Counted from the stretch's first letter, positions 34,180 through 43,600 are shown. The stretch is 64,000 bases of DNA from Bacteroidota bacterium (GCA_018266055.1 JAFDYT010000006.1:186001-250000); one strand, 5' to 3'. The notes: generated by a model from the letters alone, not told the origin. Translations and numbers: made by a program.

Positions 34180-35133
34180 ATGAAAAAAATTTTATACTCG
34201 GGTCTTCACACATCTACGTTAAAATTCATCGGCTTTTGCTTTCTCCTCTTTTTTGCCTGTCAGGTCTTTTCACAAAAACCGGTGCCTGAGTTATGGGGAA
34301 TTCGTGTACACGACGACGCACACGCTCTGAAAACGGAAACTGTCGACCAGCTGGAGAAACAGTTGAAAGCGTACGAAGACTCCACTTCAAATCAGATTGC
34401 GATCCTTATTGTGCAGTCACTCGATGGCGAAGTCTTGGAAGAATATTCATTGAAGGTTGCAGAAAAATGGAAGCTCGGTCAAAAGGGAAAAGACAACGGA
34501 GTACTTCTGCTCGTGGCTGTTGATGATCACAAAATGCGCATTGAAGTGGGCCTCGGACTGGAAGGTGTGCTGACCGACGCGCAGAGCAACCGCATTATCA
34601 GAAATGAGATTGCTCCGGAATTCCGGCGCGGCGACTACGACGCCGGTGTACGCGCGGGGGTGGATGGAATTGTTAAAGCCATTGCCGGTGAATATTCTGC
34701 CAGCGATAATGGCGACCTGAATGACCTTACGTTTTTCCAAAAGTGCCTGGTCACCGCCGGGCTGCTTTTCTTCATCAGCATCTTCGGGTTTCTCGCGCTG
34801 ATTGTTCCGGGCAAAGCCGGTTGGGGAATTTACCTATTCTTGTTTCCCTTCTATGGATTATTCCCGATGGCGCCTTTCAATGAAGACTATTGGTATGTGC
34901 CGCTTGGTATTTATGCCATTGCCTTTCCTCTATTGAAGCGTTGGATTGGAACAACCGCCTGGGCGAAAAAAATTGCTTCTCCTACGCGCTCCACCTCAAG
35001 CAGTTCAGGCAGTAGCTGGGGCAGCAGTTGGTCGTCAGACAGCAGCAGTAGCTGGTCGTCGTTTGATAGTGGCAGCAGTTTTTCTGGCGGCGGTGGAAGT
35101 TTTGGTGGTGGAGGAAGCAGCGGAAGCTGGTAG
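34180..35133 (+). CDS. YgcG-type TPM domain protein, Ser/Gly-rich tail (third of three)
   Basis: A 317-residue paralogue of the preceding protein. A signal segment (FCFLLFFACQVFSQ) is followed by a TPM domain sharing the core motifs DSTSNQIAIL, DNGVLLLVA and EGVLTDAQSNRI. Two or three helices come next (LVTAGLLFFISIFGFLALIV; WGIYLFLFPFYGLFPM; LGIYAIAFPLL). The C-terminal tail of about 50 residues is almost entirely Ser, Gly and Trp, ending SFGGGGSSGSW like its neighbour. It has gained extra membrane segments relative to the second copy. LemA, which often accompanies this family, is not adjacent. Confidence 0.86.
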   Translation: MKKILYSGLHTSTLKFIGFCFLLFFACQVFSQKPVPELWGIRVHDDAHALKTETVDQLEKQLKAYEDSTSNQIAILIVQSLDGEVLEEYSLKVAEKWKLGQKGKDNGVLLLVAVDDHKMRIEVGLGLEGVLTDAQSNRIIRNEIAPEFRRGDYDAGVRAGVDGIVKAIAGEYSASDNGDLNDLTFFQKCLVTAGLLFFISIFGFLALIVPGKAGWGIYLFLFPFYGLFPMAPFNEDYWYVPLGIYAIAFPLLKRWIGTTAWAKKIASPTRSTSSSSGSSWGSSWSSDSSSSWSSFDSGSSFSGGGGSFGGGGSSGSW

Positions 35134-35289
35134 ACTTCTCATTCCTTGTTTAGAACTTATCGATTCGAAAGGAAAGTCCCTGCGATTAAATTTCTTTCCT
35201 GATAATTCCGATTAGGCAAACACCTTCCTGCTCCTTATTTTTGGGCTCTCAAAATTTGAAATCAATCCCTGAAATCTTAACCTCCTAAT

Positions 35290-36561
35290 ATGAAGCGCGA
35301 TAAAGTCATCTTTGACCTCATTGAAAAAGAAAAACAACGCCAGGAGCATGGCATCGAACTGATCGCCTCCGAAAACTTCACTTCACCGCAAGTGATGAAG
35401 GCGCAAGGCTCTGTGCTTACCAACAAATATGCCGAAGGCCTTCCCGGCAAGCGCTATTATGGAGGTTGTGAAGTGGTGGATGAAGTAGAGCAACTGGCCA
35501 TCGACCGTATTAAAGAATTGTTTGGTGCCGAATGGGCCAACGTGCAGCCGCATTCTGGTGCACAAGCCAACTCAGCCGTGATGCTGGCCTGCTTGAAACC
35601 TGGCGACAAAATCCTGGGATTCGATCTTTCGCACGGAGGTCACTTAACGCATGGCTCGCCGGTGAATTTTTCAGGTAAGCTGTATCAGCCTTCATTTTAT
35701 GGTGTAGAACAGGAAACCGGCACGATCGATTTTGATAAAGTGAAAACTATCGCTGAGCGCGAAAAACCCAAAATGATCATCTGCGGCGCTTCGGCGTACA
35801 GCCGTGATTGGGATTACAAAAAATTGCGTGAAGCCGCCGACAGCGTTGGCGCGTTGTTGCTCGCCGATATTTCGCATCCAGCCGGACTAATCGCCCGCGG
35901 CCTCCTCAACGACCCGATGGAGCATTGCCACATTGTGACCACCACCACACATAAAACGCTGCGCGGACCTCGTGGTGGATTGATTATGATTGGAAAGAAT
36001 TTTGACAACCCATTTGGGTTGAAAACGCCTAAAGGCGAACTGCGGAAAATTTCTTCTGTACTAGACTCGGGCGTATTCCCCGGCACGCAAGGTGGTCCAC
36101 TGGAACACGTGATCGCCGCCAAGGCCATCGCATTTGGCGAAGCCCTTTCCGACGAATACCTGGAGTACGTTGTGCAAGTAGCTAAAAACGCTAAAGCAAT
36201 GGCCGATGAATTTTTAAAGCGTGGCTATAAGATCATTTCCGGTGGCACCGACAATCATTTGATGTTGATCGACCTTCGCTCAAAAAACCTTACCGGTAAG
36301 CTCGCGGAAGAAGCGCTGATCAAAGCGGATATCACCATCAACAAAAACATGGTTCCTTTTGATACGCAATCGCCGATGGTTACTTCGGGCATGCGTATCG
36401 GTACGCCAGCAGTAACTACGCGTGGCCTGAAAGAAAAAGATGTGGTGAAAGTAGTTGACCTGATTGACGAAGCTCTGCGCAAACCCGAAGATGAAAAACA
36501 CCTGAAGGCCGTGAAGCGCAAGGTAAACACCTTGATGAAAAAGTTTCCGTTGTTCAGTTAA
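35290..36561 (+). CDS. glyA: Serine hydroxymethyltransferase
   Basis: PLP enzyme interconverting serine and glycine and supplying one-carbon units on tetrahydrofolate. The 423-residue length is normal. Motifs: [20 protein letters not shown] near the start, [36 protein letters not shown], and the PLP-binding Lys222 in [15 protein letters not shown] possible TATTTTTG -7 box lies at 35236-35243. It precedes tatC and rpiB on the same strand. Confidence 0.97.
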   Translation: MKRDKVIFDLIEKEKQRQEHGIELIASENFTSPQVMKAQGSVLTNKYAEGLPGKRYYGGCEVVDEVEQLAIDRIKELFGAEWANVQPHSGAQANSAVMLACLKPGDKILGFDLSHGGHLTHGSPVNFSGKLYQPSFYGVEQETGTIDFDKVKTIAEREKPKMIICGASAYSRDWDYKKLREAADSVGALLLADISHPAGLIARGLLNDPMEHCHIVTTTTHKTLRGPRGGLIMIGKNFDNPFGLKTPKGELRKISSVLDSGVFPGTQGGPLEHVIAAKAIAFGEALSDEYLEYVVQVAKNAKAMADEFLKRGYKIISGGTDNHLMLIDLRSKNLTGKLAEEALIKADITINKNMVPFDTQSPMVTSGMRIGTPAVTTRGLKEKDVVKVVDLIDEALRKPEDEKHLKAVKRKVNTLMKKFPLFS

Positions 36562-36635
36562 TCGTTTGCACATCCCATTTATTTGATCAGCTTGCATTGT
36601 GGAATTTGTTGAACTTGTGAGAATCTTATCGGCTT

Positions 36636-37478
36636 ATGTCTGAAGAAAAAGAAATGTCCTTTCTCGATCACCTCGAAGAGTTACGTTGGCACGTGGTGAA
36701 GTCGGTGGCTGCTGTATTTATTTGTTCGATCGTCGGATTCATTTTTGTGGAATGGATTTTTGATCACATTCTTTTCGCGCCAAGCCGAATTGATTTCCCG
36801 ACCTTCAAGTGGATGTGCCAACTCGGTGAGTGGATCGGTGCGCAAGATTCATTGTGTGTAAAGGCTTTCGAATTTAAAGTACAAAGCCGCAACATGACGG
36901 GCCAGTTTATGATGTCTATCACAGCGTCGTTTGTGATCGGTTTGATCATCGCCTTCCCGTATGTTTTTTGGCAAATCTGGTCTTTCGTAAAACCGGGCTT
37001 GCACAAAAAGGAAAAACAATCTTCACAAGGCGCAGTGTTTGCCGTTACGTTTCTCTTTTTGCTGGGCGTACTTTTCGGTTACTACATCTTGTCGCCAATG
37101 ACGATTTGGTTTTTGTCTACCTACACCGTCAGCGCACAAATCGTCAATCAGTTTGATATCACTTCGTATGTTTCCACTGTGGTGAGTATGGTATTGGGCT
37201 GCGGGTTATTATTTCAATTTCCGGTGGCGGTCTACTTCCTTACTAAAGTAGGAATGCTCACGCCACAGTTCATGCGCAAGTTCCGCAAGCATGCCATTGT
37301 TGGCATCGTCATTGCCAGTGCCATCATCACACCTTCGTCCGATCCATTTACATTGATGTTAGTTGCACTACCTCTTTACTTCTTATTTGAAATCAGTATT
37401 TTCGTTTCTGCAATTGAAGTGCGCCGTCAAGCCAAAAAAGAAGAGGAAGAACTAAAGGCCGATCAAACCACTAACTAA
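36636..37478 (+). CDS. tatC: Sec-independent protein translocase subunit TatC
   Basis: Core receptor of the twin-arginine pathway, an inner-membrane protein with six helices. The 280-residue length is slightly above typical. The N-terminal signature SFLDHLEELRWHVVKSV carries the glutamates that read the twin-arginine motif. Later helices include FVIGLIIAFPYVFWQIWSFVKPGL, FAVTFLFLLGVLFGYYIL, VSMVLGCGLLFQFPVAVYFL and the AIITPSSDPFTLMLVALPLY pair. The C-terminus is a charged Lys/Glu tail. No tatA/tatB gene is next to it. Its stop overlaps the next start as TAATG. Confidence 0.96.
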   Translation: MSEEKEMSFLDHLEELRWHVVKSVAAVFICSIVGFIFVEWIFDHILFAPSRIDFPTFKWMCQLGEWIGAQDSLCVKAFEFKVQSRNMTGQFMMSITASFVIGLIIAFPYVFWQIWSFVKPGLHKKEKQSSQGAVFAVTFLFLLGVLFGYYILSPMTIWFLSTYTVSAQIVNQFDITSYVSTVVSMVLGCGLLFQFPVAVYFLTKVGMLTPQFMRKFRKHAIVGIVIASAIITPSSDPFTLMLVALPLYFLFEISIFVSAIEVRRQAKKEEEELKADQTTN

Positions 37479-37909
37479 TGGAAAAAATTGCCATAGGTGC
37501 CGACCACGCGGGATTTGAATACAAAGAGTTGTTGAAAAAATGGCTCCAAAAAAAAGGCTATCCCTCTAAAGATTTTGGAACATTTAGTTTAGACTCCGCC
37601 GACTATCCCGATTTTGCTCATCCAGTTGCTTCGGCGGTTGAAAAGAAAGAATTCGATCTTGGCGTGTTGGTTTGTGGAAGCGGCAATGGAGTAGCGATGA
37701 CGGCAAATAAACATCAGGGAATTCGGGCGGCAATCTGCTGGACGGAAGAACTGGCCGCATTGGCTCGTCTCCATAACAACGCGAATGTTCTGTGCATTCC
37801 CGCTCGTTTTATCTCTGAAGAGCTTGCCGAAAAAATCCTTGACAAATTTTTACACACCGCATTTGAAGGCGGCCGTCACGAGCGCCGCGTGAATAAAATC
37901 GGCTGCTGA
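37478..37909 (+). CDS. rpiB: Ribose-5-phosphate isomerase B
   Basis: Interconverts ribose 5-phosphate and ribulose 5-phosphate in the pentose phosphate pathway. Length 143 residues, normal for RpiB. Motifs: IGADHAGFEYKELLKKWL at the start, GVLVCGSGNGVAMTANKHQGIRAA (active-site Cys and the phosphate-binding loop), and HNNANVLCIPARFI. The C-terminus ends FEGGRHERRVNKIG, the RpiB closing motif. Start overlaps the tatC stop by one base (TAATG), so translational coupling is likely. Confidence 0.96.
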   Translation: MEKIAIGADHAGFEYKELLKKWLQKKGYPSKDFGTFSLDSADYPDFAHPVASAVEKKEFDLGVLVCGSGNGVAMTANKHQGIRAAICWTEELAALARLHNNANVLCIPARFISEELAEKILDKFLHTAFEGGRHERRVNKIGC

Positions 37910-37973
37910 TCTATTCCGTATTTTTTTCGGGTGTGCCAGGCTTCTTTCTTTGTTGATCAAAAAATCCGTCACC

Positions 37974-38567
37974 ATGAATACATTCTCACCCGAAGATTTC
38001 AATGCGCTAATCCGTGCGCGCCGTTCAGTTTTCCCAAAAGATTATACAGGCGAAAAAGTTGACGACGCCATTATTCATCAAATGATTGAAAATGCAAACT
38101 GGGCGCCAACGCACAAGCTCACCGAACCCTGGCGCTTTGTTATTTTTTCTGGTGAAGGACTAAAAACACTTGCCGCATTTCAAAGCGAATGCTACAAAAC
38201 GGTAACACAAGCCAACGGCACTTTTAAGGAAGAACGCTACAGGGCGTTGCAAATAAAACCAATGGAGTCGTCGCACATCATAGCCGTAGGCATGAAGCGC
38301 GACGAAAAGAAAAGCTTGCCGGAATGGGAAGAGTTGGGTGCCGTTTTTTGTGCCATCGAAAACATTTACCTTACTGCCACAGCTTACGGCGTAGGGTGTT
38401 ACCTGAGCACCGGAGGAATTACGAATTTCGAAGAAGCAAAGTCTTTTTTTGGTTTGGGAAAAGACGATAAATTGTTGGGATTTATTCACGTTGGTTTACC
38501 TAAAGCCACACCAACACAAGGCAAGCGAAAACCGGTACAAGAAAAAACAAAATGGATAACCGCATGA
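37974..38567 (+). CDS. Nitroreductase family protein
   Basis: A 197-residue FMN-dependent oxidoreductase of the nitroreductase fold, starting at ATG 37974; the upstream TTG is less likely. Evidence: ALIRARRSVFPKDYTGEKV (FMN phosphate-binding RRS), NANWAPTHKLTEPWRFVIF, and IYLTATAYGVGCYLSTGG near the second FMN contact. It probably uses NAD(P)H to reduce nitro compounds, quinones or similar; the physiological substrate is unknown. Overlaps the next gene by 16 nt on the same strand. Confidence 0.9.
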   Translation: MNTFSPEDFNALIRARRSVFPKDYTGEKVDDAIIHQMIENANWAPTHKLTEPWRFVIFSGEGLKTLAAFQSECYKTVTQANGTFKEERYRALQIKPMESSHIIAVGMKRDEKKSLPEWEELGAVFCAIENIYLTATAYGVGCYLSTGGITNFEEAKSFFGLGKDDKLLGFIHVGLPKATPTQGKRKPVQEKTKWITA

Positions 38568-39508
38568 TTTCAAAAACAGATATTGAAGACGCGCACAAAA
38601 GGATAAAGCCTTTCATCCATCGCACGCCGGTGCTCACCAGCGCCAGCATTGATGAAATCGCAGGTTGTTCTGTTTACTTCAAGTGCGAAAATTTTCAGAA
38701 AGTCGGAGCCTTCAAAGCGCGCGGAGCCATGAACGCCGCACTTTCGCTCGGACCTGACCGTGTAATCAAAGGTCTGGCTACTCACTCTTCTGGCAACCAT
38801 GCACAGGCCATTGCCCGCGCCGGAAAAATTCTTGGCGTAAAGTCTTACATCGTGATGCCACGCACCGCACCTGAAATAAAAAAGAAAGGCGTGAAAGGAT
38901 ATGGCGGCGAGATTTTTGAATGCGAACCCACACTGGCCGCCCGAGAAACAACACTAGCGGAAGTCATCAAAAAAACGGGAGCTACAGAAATTCATCCGTT
39001 CAATAATTACGAAGTGATGGCCGGCCAGGCTACCGCTGCCAAAGAGTTGTTTGAAGAAGCACCAAAGTTAGATTTTCTATTCGCTCCGGTAGGAGGTGGT
39101 GGTTTACTAAGTGGTACTGCACTGGCTGCGAAATATTTTTCGCCGTCAACAAAAGTAATTGCCGGAGAACCAGCCGGCTCTGACGACGCTTATCGCTCGA
39201 TGAAAAGCGGAAAAATAGAACAAGCGCAATCACAAACCATCGCCGACGGTTTGCTCACTACTCTTGGCGACAAAACTTTCCCGATCATCAAAGAATTGGT
39301 GAGTGAAGTGATTACCGTAACTGATGACGAAATCATCGCCGCCATGCGGCTCATTTGGGAACGGTTAAAAATAATTGTTGAACCTTCATGCGCCGTGCCT
39401 TTCGCAGCTGTGCTGAAAGACAAAGAAAAATTCGCGGGAAAAAATGTGGGTGTAATCCTCTCCGGCGGAAATGTAGATCTTGGAAAAGTATCCAAGTTCT
39501 TTGCATGA
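38552..39508 (+). CDS. Serine/threonine dehydratase (PLP, serine racemase-like)
   Basis: A 318-residue fold-type II PLP enzyme. Lys55 in VGAFKARGAMNA is the PLP lysine. THSSGNHAQAIA is the substrate loop, VGGGGLLSGTALAA is the phosphate-binding Gly loop, and VILSGGNVDLGKV ends the protein. GAFKARGA rather than the GSFKIRGA usual in biosynthetic IlvA, together with the absence of an ACT regulatory domain, favours the serine racemase or hydroxyaspartate/threonine-deaminase catabolic group. It overlaps the nitroreductase gene by 16 nt and faces fumC. Confidence 0.88.
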   Translation: MDNRMISKTDIEDAHKRIKPFIHRTPVLTSASIDEIAGCSVYFKCENFQKVGAFKARGAMNAALSLGPDRVIKGLATHSSGNHAQAIARAGKILGVKSYIVMPRTAPEIKKKGVKGYGGEIFECEPTLAARETTLAEVIKKTGATEIHPFNNYEVMAGQATAAKELFEEAPKLDFLFAPVGGGGLLSGTALAAKYFSPSTKVIAGEPAGSDDAYRSMKSGKIEQAQSQTIADGLLTTLGDKTFPIIKELVSEVITVTDDEIIAAMRLIWERLKIIVEPSCAVPFAAVLKDKEKFAGKNVGVILSGGNVDLGKVSKFFA

Positions 39509-39517
39509 TAAAAAATA

Positions 39518-39542
39518 AGCGCGCAGTGGTTAGCCGCGCGCT
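39518..39542. terminator. GC-rich hairpin between the dehydratase and fumC
   Basis: AGCGCGC (39518-39524) and GCGCGCT (39536-39542) form a perfect 7-bp stem with an 11-nt loop. It lies in the 56-nt gap between convergent stops. There is no following T run on either strand except an upstream A-rich stretch (39509-39515), which would serve as a T tract for the minus-strand fumC transcript. It is therefore plausible as a fumC terminator, weak for the plus strand. Confidence 0.5.
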
Positions 39543-39564
39543 CATGCATATCAAACGAAAAAAA

Positions 39565-40962
39565 TTAGTCGAGGCTGCCCACCATCTTCTCAGGCCGTAC
39601 CCACTGATCAAATTGTTCGGAAGTAAGTAGTCCCAATTCAATGGCTGCTTCGCGTAGCGTTTTATTTTCTTTGTGCGCTTTCTTGGCAATCTTAGCCGCA
39701 TTTTCATAACCGATGTGCGTGTTAAGCGCCGTCACTAGCATCAGCGAATTTTCCATGTGTTGTTTAATGATCGGCAGGTTTGGTTCAATGCCTATCGCAC
39801 ACTTATCGTTAAACGAAACACATGCGTCACCAATAAGGCGAGCACTTTGCAACACGTTGGCCGCAATCACCGGCTTGAACACGTTCAATTCAAAATGACC
39901 CATCGAACCTCCAACCGAAACAGCCACATCGTTGCCAATCACCTGAGCGCAAACCATAGTCAGGGCTTCAGGTTGCGTGGGGTTTACCTTTCCAGGCATA
40001 ATCGACGAGCCCGGCTCGTTATCGGGGATAATGATTTCGCCGATACCGGAACGAGGGCCTGAGCTAAGCATTCGAATGTCATTGGCTATTTTCATAAAAG
40101 CCACCGCTGCGCGTTTCAATGCACCCGATAGTTCAACCATCGCATCGTGAGCCGCCAGCGCTTCAAATTTGTTGGGAGCTGTGATAAATGGATAACCCGT
40201 AAGTTCTGCTATTTTCTTTGCGACAAGCACATCGTATCCTTTGGGCGTGTTAAGTCCTGTGCCCACCGCCGTTCCTCCGAGTGCCAATTCGCGCACAGCC
40301 TCAAGTGCGTTGTTGATGGCGCGGATGCTGTTATCAATCTGCTGTACATATCCTGAAAACTCCTGGCCGAGTGTAAGCGGCGTAGCATCCATGAAGTGAG
40401 TGCGGCCTGTTTTTACGATGGTCTTGAACTCGCTCGCTTTTTTAGCGAGTGTATCGCGAAGTTTCTTCATTCCCGGTAAGGTAATTTCCATCACCTGCTT
40501 GTAGGTAGCGATCGACATCGCCGTCGGGAAGGTATCGTTGCTGGATTGAGATTTATTTACGTCGTCGTTGGGATGCAGTACTTTCTTCTCATCGGTAAGT
40601 TTACCTCCGCTGATTACGTGAGCGCGATAGGCAATCACTTCGTTGGCGTTCATATTGCTTTGGGTGCCCGATCCGGTTTGCCAAATCACTAATGGAAATT
40701 GGTCGTCAAGTTTTTTAGACAGGATTTCGTCGCATACTTTTCCAATCAGATCTTTTTTGTCGGCCGAAAGAACGCCCAGTTCATGATTGGCCAGTGCGGC
40801 TGCTTTCTTCAGATAGGCAAAGGCATAAATGATTTCGTGAGGCATGCTCGCCTCGGGTCCGATTTTAAAATTATTGCGAGAGCGTTCGGTTTGTGCGCCC
40901 CAGTATTTATCAGCGGGCACTTGCACCTCGCCCATGGTATCTTTTTCGATGCGGTAACTCAT
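39565..40962 (-). CDS. fumC: Fumarate hydratase, class II
   Basis: TCA-cycle enzyme hydrating fumarate to malate. The 465-residue length fits the class II homotetramer. Motifs: [21 protein letters not shown] at the start, [59 protein letters not shown], and the superfamily signature [15 protein letters not shown] with the catalytic serine. [17 protein letters not shown] and the C-terminal [11 protein letters not shown] distinguish it from aspartase with fair confidence. A good promoter candidate lies directly upstream. Confidence 0.96.
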   Translation of the reverse strand: MSYRIEKDTMGEVQVPADKYWGAQTERSRNNFKIGPEASMPHEIIYAFAYLKKAAALANHELGVLSADKKDLIGKVCDEILSKKLDDQFPLVIWQTGSGTQSNMNANEVIAYRAHVISGGKLTDEKKVLHPNDDVNKSQSSNDTFPTAMSIATYKQVMEITLPGMKKLRDTLAKKASEFKTIVKTGRTHFMDATPLTLGQEFSGYVQQIDNSIRAINNALEAVRELALGGTAVGTGLNTPKGYDVLVAKKIAELTGYPFITAPNKFEALAAHDAMVELSGALKRAAVAFMKIANDIRMLSSGPRSGIGEIIIPDNEPGSSIMPGKVNPTQPEALTMVCAQVIGNDVAVSVGGSMGHFELNVFKPVIAANVLQSARLIGDACVSFNDKCAIGIEPNLPIIKQHMENSLMLVTALNTHIGYENAAKIAKKAHKENKTLREAAIELGLLTSEQFDQWVRPEKMVGSLD

Positions 40963-40980
40963 AACGGATTATTTATTGAA

Positions 40981-41010
40981 CAAAATTAGATGAAATCCAC
41001 TCAAGGCCAA
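40981..41010 (-). promoter_or_regulatory. Candidate fumC promoter
   Basis: On the minus strand, TTG (41010-41008) is followed after 19 nt by TAATTTTG (40988-40981), matching the Bacteroidota consensus TTG-N17-23-TAnnTTTG in both elements and spacing. The -7 box ends 18 nt before the ATG at 40962. This is the best complete promoter match I found in the window. Confidence 0.6.
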
Positions 41011-41046
41011 GGTAATCTTAAGGTAGATTTTCATCTTAAAAAACAC

Positions 41047-41661
41047 TTATGAAATAATGGTGTCGAGCATCCAGCCGGTCACGCTGAGTCGCTCGCGAGT
41101 GGCGGGCAAAACCTCATGCTCCAACAGATCGCTGCGAAAGCAAACCAGCCGGCCAGCCAGAGGAAAGAAGTCTTTTGCCCCATCGCCAAAATAAACACGG
41201 AGCTGGCCGCCATCCTCCTCTTTCCAATCCGGATTGAGGTAGCAGATGATTGTAATTTTCCGATGATCGTCTTTCTTAAATTGGTCCAGGTGACGCTTAT
41301 AAAAAGTGCCGACCGGATACACCGTTCGGTGAATCTCAACGTCTTTAAGGCTGAGGAAGAGCGATTGGTTGAGAAAAACTCTTAGTTGAGAAATCCTGTC
41401 GAGATAAACCTGAACCGGGGCCGAAGCCGTAGCGGGGTCAATCCATTGAATATAATCTCCGCGAATGCCTTCGTTGACTTGCTTTTCCTGTTGCTTGCCA
41501 ATCCCTGCTTTTCTAAAGCGTAACATCGCATTGCTAAATTCGTCGTCATTCGTAATGTCAATCACTTCGGAGGCACTGAGAAAATCGTCGATCACGGCAA
41601 TTCCATCGACGGCAATTCCGTCGGCCACTGTGTCAAATAAGGAAAGTAATTTCTGTTCCAT
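41047..41661 (-). CDS. 2OG-Fe(II) oxygenase family protein
   Basis: A 204-residue double-stranded beta-helix oxygenase of the prolyl-4-hydroxylase/SM-20 type, starting at ATG 41661 (MEQKLLSLF). The Fe(II) ligands are the HxD in KRHLDQF and the distal His in LLEHEVLPAT. The 2-oxoglutarate-binding Arg is in RERLSVTGWM. YLNPDWKEEDGGQLRVYF is the typical strand between them. Likely hydroxylates a protein or small molecule; substrate unknown. It lies between fumC and a divergently transcribed LEA_2 lipoprotein. Confidence 0.9.
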   Translation of the reverse strand: MEQKLLSLFDTVADGIAVDGIAVIDDFLSASEVIDITNDDEFSNAMLRFRKAGIGKQQEKQVNEGIRGDYIQWIDPATASAPVQVYLDRISQLRVFLNQSLFLSLKDVEIHRTVYPVGTFYKRHLDQFKKDDHRKITIICYLNPDWKEEDGGQLRVYFGDGAKDFFPLAGRLVCFRSDLLEHEVLPATRERLSVTGWMLDTIIS

Positions 41662-41697
41662 ACCCAAATGTAAGAGCAACTGTTAATTTTGTGTTTC

Positions 41698-42174
41698 ATG
41701 AAGATCTTCAAATTCAATTTATTTTCAACTTGTGCCACTTGCGCGGTGCTGTTTTTGGCTACGCTCTTTTCGTGCGTGCCCAAAGAGCAAGTTGTTTTCA
41801 AAGGCGTCAATAATATTGGGATTGATATGGGCGCCGATGGAAAGCCGGTAATCAAAGCGGATGTTTTGTTTTACAATCCCAACAAAATGAAAATGAAACT
41901 TAAAGACATTGACGTAGAAGTCTTCGTCGATGGAAATAAATCTGCCGAAGTAAAGCACGCGATCAACCTGGTAGTTCCACCGGCGGCTGATTTCTCCGTT
42001 CCGATTGTGGGTACGCTTTCGCTAAAACAGTCGGGTTTTCTGGACGCGGTGGTAGGCTTGCTGGGGGGAAAAAAATATGAAGTCGTGTTCAAAGGAAACA
42101 TACGTATTGTAGTACACGGCATTACTATCAAGGTGCCCGTGGCGCAAAAGCAGGAATTGAAATTGAATCTCTAA
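41698..42174 (+). CDS. LEA type 2 family lipoprotein
   Basis: A 158-residue lipoprotein. The signal ends FLATLFSC, giving a lipobox Cys. The rest is one LEA_2-like immunoglobulin-fold domain: VIKADVLFYNPNKMKMKLKDIDVEVFVDGNKSAEVKH, then VPPAADFSVPIVGTLSL, ending VVHGITIKVPVAQKQELKL. The N-P-N motif and the alternating strands are typical. The start is ATG 41698; TTG 41689 is possible but poorer. LEA_2 proteins are envelope proteins of unclear role, sometimes linked to stress or membrane contact. It is followed at 36 nt by a histidine kinase gene. Confidence 0.85.
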   Translation: MKIFKFNLFSTCATCAVLFLATLFSCVPKEQVVFKGVNNIGIDMGADGKPVIKADVLFYNPNKMKMKLKDIDVEVFVDGNKSAEVKHAINLVVPPAADFSVPIVGTLSLKQSGFLDAVVGLLGGKKYEVVFKGNIRIVVHGITIKVPVAQKQELKLNL

Positions 42175-42210
42175 TGTTGCACCTCATCCATAGGTTGTTA
42201 AAGTAAGTTA

Positions 42211-43074
42211 ATGGTAGAAGCGATCGTCATCGGGTTACTATTGGCCGTAGTGCTGGTGATTCTTTCGCGCGCATTGGTGAAAACACGACGCCAGGCTAAA
42301 CTGATGCGGCTGCAAAGTGAAGAAATACAAAAACACGTATTGCAGATTGAGCAGCGCAACGAAGAACTCATAAAGCTTAACCGCGAAAAATTGCAAATCG
42401 TAAGCCTTGTTTCGCACGACTTGAAGGGCCCGTTCAACCGGATCTTCGCATTAATTCAGTTGATGAACCTGGGAAAGAGCAACCTTACGGACGAGCAGAA
42501 AGAATACCTCGACAAAATCCATCAGATCGCTGCCGATGGGCTTGGAATGATCCGCAACTTGCTCGATCATCGTCGCCTTGAAGACAAGGGAATAGAGCTT
42601 AACGAAATCGTGCTCGACTTCAACGCGCTGGCTACTTCTCTGGTAAAAAATTATCGGTCCATTGCCGAAAAAAAGAGCATCGACATTGAATATCAATCCA
42701 CCGGAACAATACTAATTAAAGCAGACAAGCTTTACCTAAGTCGGGTCATTGAAAACCTGCTGTCCAATGCGATTAAATTTTCGGCTGATCACAAGAAAGT
42801 TTTTGTTCAGCTTGAATTGCTTAGCGACGACATTCAATTAACCATTCGTGATGAAGGCCCGGGCATTAGCGAAGAAGATCAGGCGAAACTATTCCAACGT
42901 TTTCAAAAACTGACGGCGCGGCCCACCGGGGGAGAAAGCTCCACGGGGCTCGGTCTTTTTATTGTAAAAACTATTTTAGAAAAACTGGGAGGTACCATTG
43001 AATGTCAAAGCGTGCTGGGCGAAGGAGCTTCGTTTGTTGTACGCTTACCCAAAAAGAATTTTTCGATTAGTTGA
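42211..43074 (+). CDS. Sensor histidine kinase (single TM, no sensor domain)
   Basis: A 287-residue kinase. One N-terminal helix (AIVIGLLLAVVLVILSRALV) is followed by a coiled coil, then the HisKA box with phospho-acceptor His69 in LVSHDLKGPFNRI. The ATP domain carries the N box VIENLLSNAIKFS, G1 DEGPGISEE and G2 STGLGLFIVKTIL. There is no periplasmic or PAS sensor domain; the only non-catalytic part is the coiled coil. It converges on a response regulator gene, with which it overlaps by 8 nt at the 3' ends. Confidence 0.93.
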   Translation: MVEAIVIGLLLAVVLVILSRALVKTRRQAKLMRLQSEEIQKHVLQIEQRNEELIKLNREKLQIVSLVSHDLKGPFNRIFALIQLMNLGKSNLTDEQKEYLDKIHQIAADGLGMIRNLLDHRRLEDKGIELNEIVLDFNALATSLVKNYRSIAEKKSIDIEYQSTGTILIKADKLYLSRVIENLLSNAIKFSADHKKVFVQLELLSDDIQLTIRDEGPGISEEDQAKLFQRFQKLTARPTGGESSTGLGLFIVKTILEKLGGTIECQSVLGEGASFVVRLPKKNFSIS

Positions 43075-43444
43075 AAAGAAAATCCTCTTCTTTTCCTGAC
43101 AGGATCGCCTCAAGTGAGTCGATTACATTTTCATCTTTAATCACGTAGTCGCGCACACCTTTCTGAATGAAACTCAGCACCATGTTGCCGTCGTCCAAAG
43201 CACTAAGCATGATGACACGGTTTTCGTCTTTGATCTGCGGCTTAATTTTTTCGTAAAGATCAATTCCCGACATGCCGGGTAATTTATAATCTATGATCAA
43301 AACCTCAGGCAATTTGCCATTGATCGCTTTGAGAGCGTCTTCGGCCGTAAAAAAGGCAGTAATTTTATAGTCGGGGTTTTGGCTCAATGCCCTGCGGACA
43401 AACTCCGAATAGATTTCATCATCTTCGACCAGAAAAATGTTCAT
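43067..43444 (-). CDS. Single-domain response regulator
   Basis: A 125-residue CheY-like receiver with no output domain, starting at ATG 43444. The acidic pair is in FLVEDDEIYSEF and the phospho-acceptor is Asp52 in LIIDYKLPGMSG. The switch Ser is in VIMLSALDDG and the Lys in RDYVIKDEN. It could act as a phosphotransfer or protein-binding switch. Its 3' end overlaps the facing histidine kinase gene by 8 nt, so the two may be functional partners despite opposite strands; this is inference. A TATATTTG box lies just upstream. Confidence 0.92.
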   Translation of the reverse strand: MNIFLVEDDEIYSEFVRRALSQNPDYKITAFFTAEDALKAINGKLPEVLIIDYKLPGMSGIDLYEKIKPQIKDENRVIMLSALDDGNMVLSFIQKGVRDYVIKDENVIDSLEAILSGKEEDFLFN

Positions 43445-43460
43445 AGCGCTATAGAGTTTA

Positions 43461-43468
43461 CAAATATA
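43461..43468 (-). promoter_or_regulatory. Candidate -7 element for the response regulator gene
   Basis: Read on the minus strand this is TATATTTG, an exact TAnnTTTG match, 16 nt upstream of the ATG at 43444. No correctly spaced TTG is visible, so the promoter is only half supported. Confidence 0.4.
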
Positions 43469-43600
43469 ATAAGCTTCGTCTTTAAAAAAATGATTCACCA
43501 ACCGGTCAACCGTGAATTAATTCCAGATTTAACTTTTTTTTCGGCCTTTTGAATATTTCCGGTACTTTCGGCGTCCTAATCAATATCCGTTGAACGCCTG

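Noticed and set aside
35170-35200. AGGAAAG/CTTTCCT hairpin after the third TPM gene as a terminator
   Set aside because: Only 7 bp with a 17-nt loop and no T tract; not enough to call.
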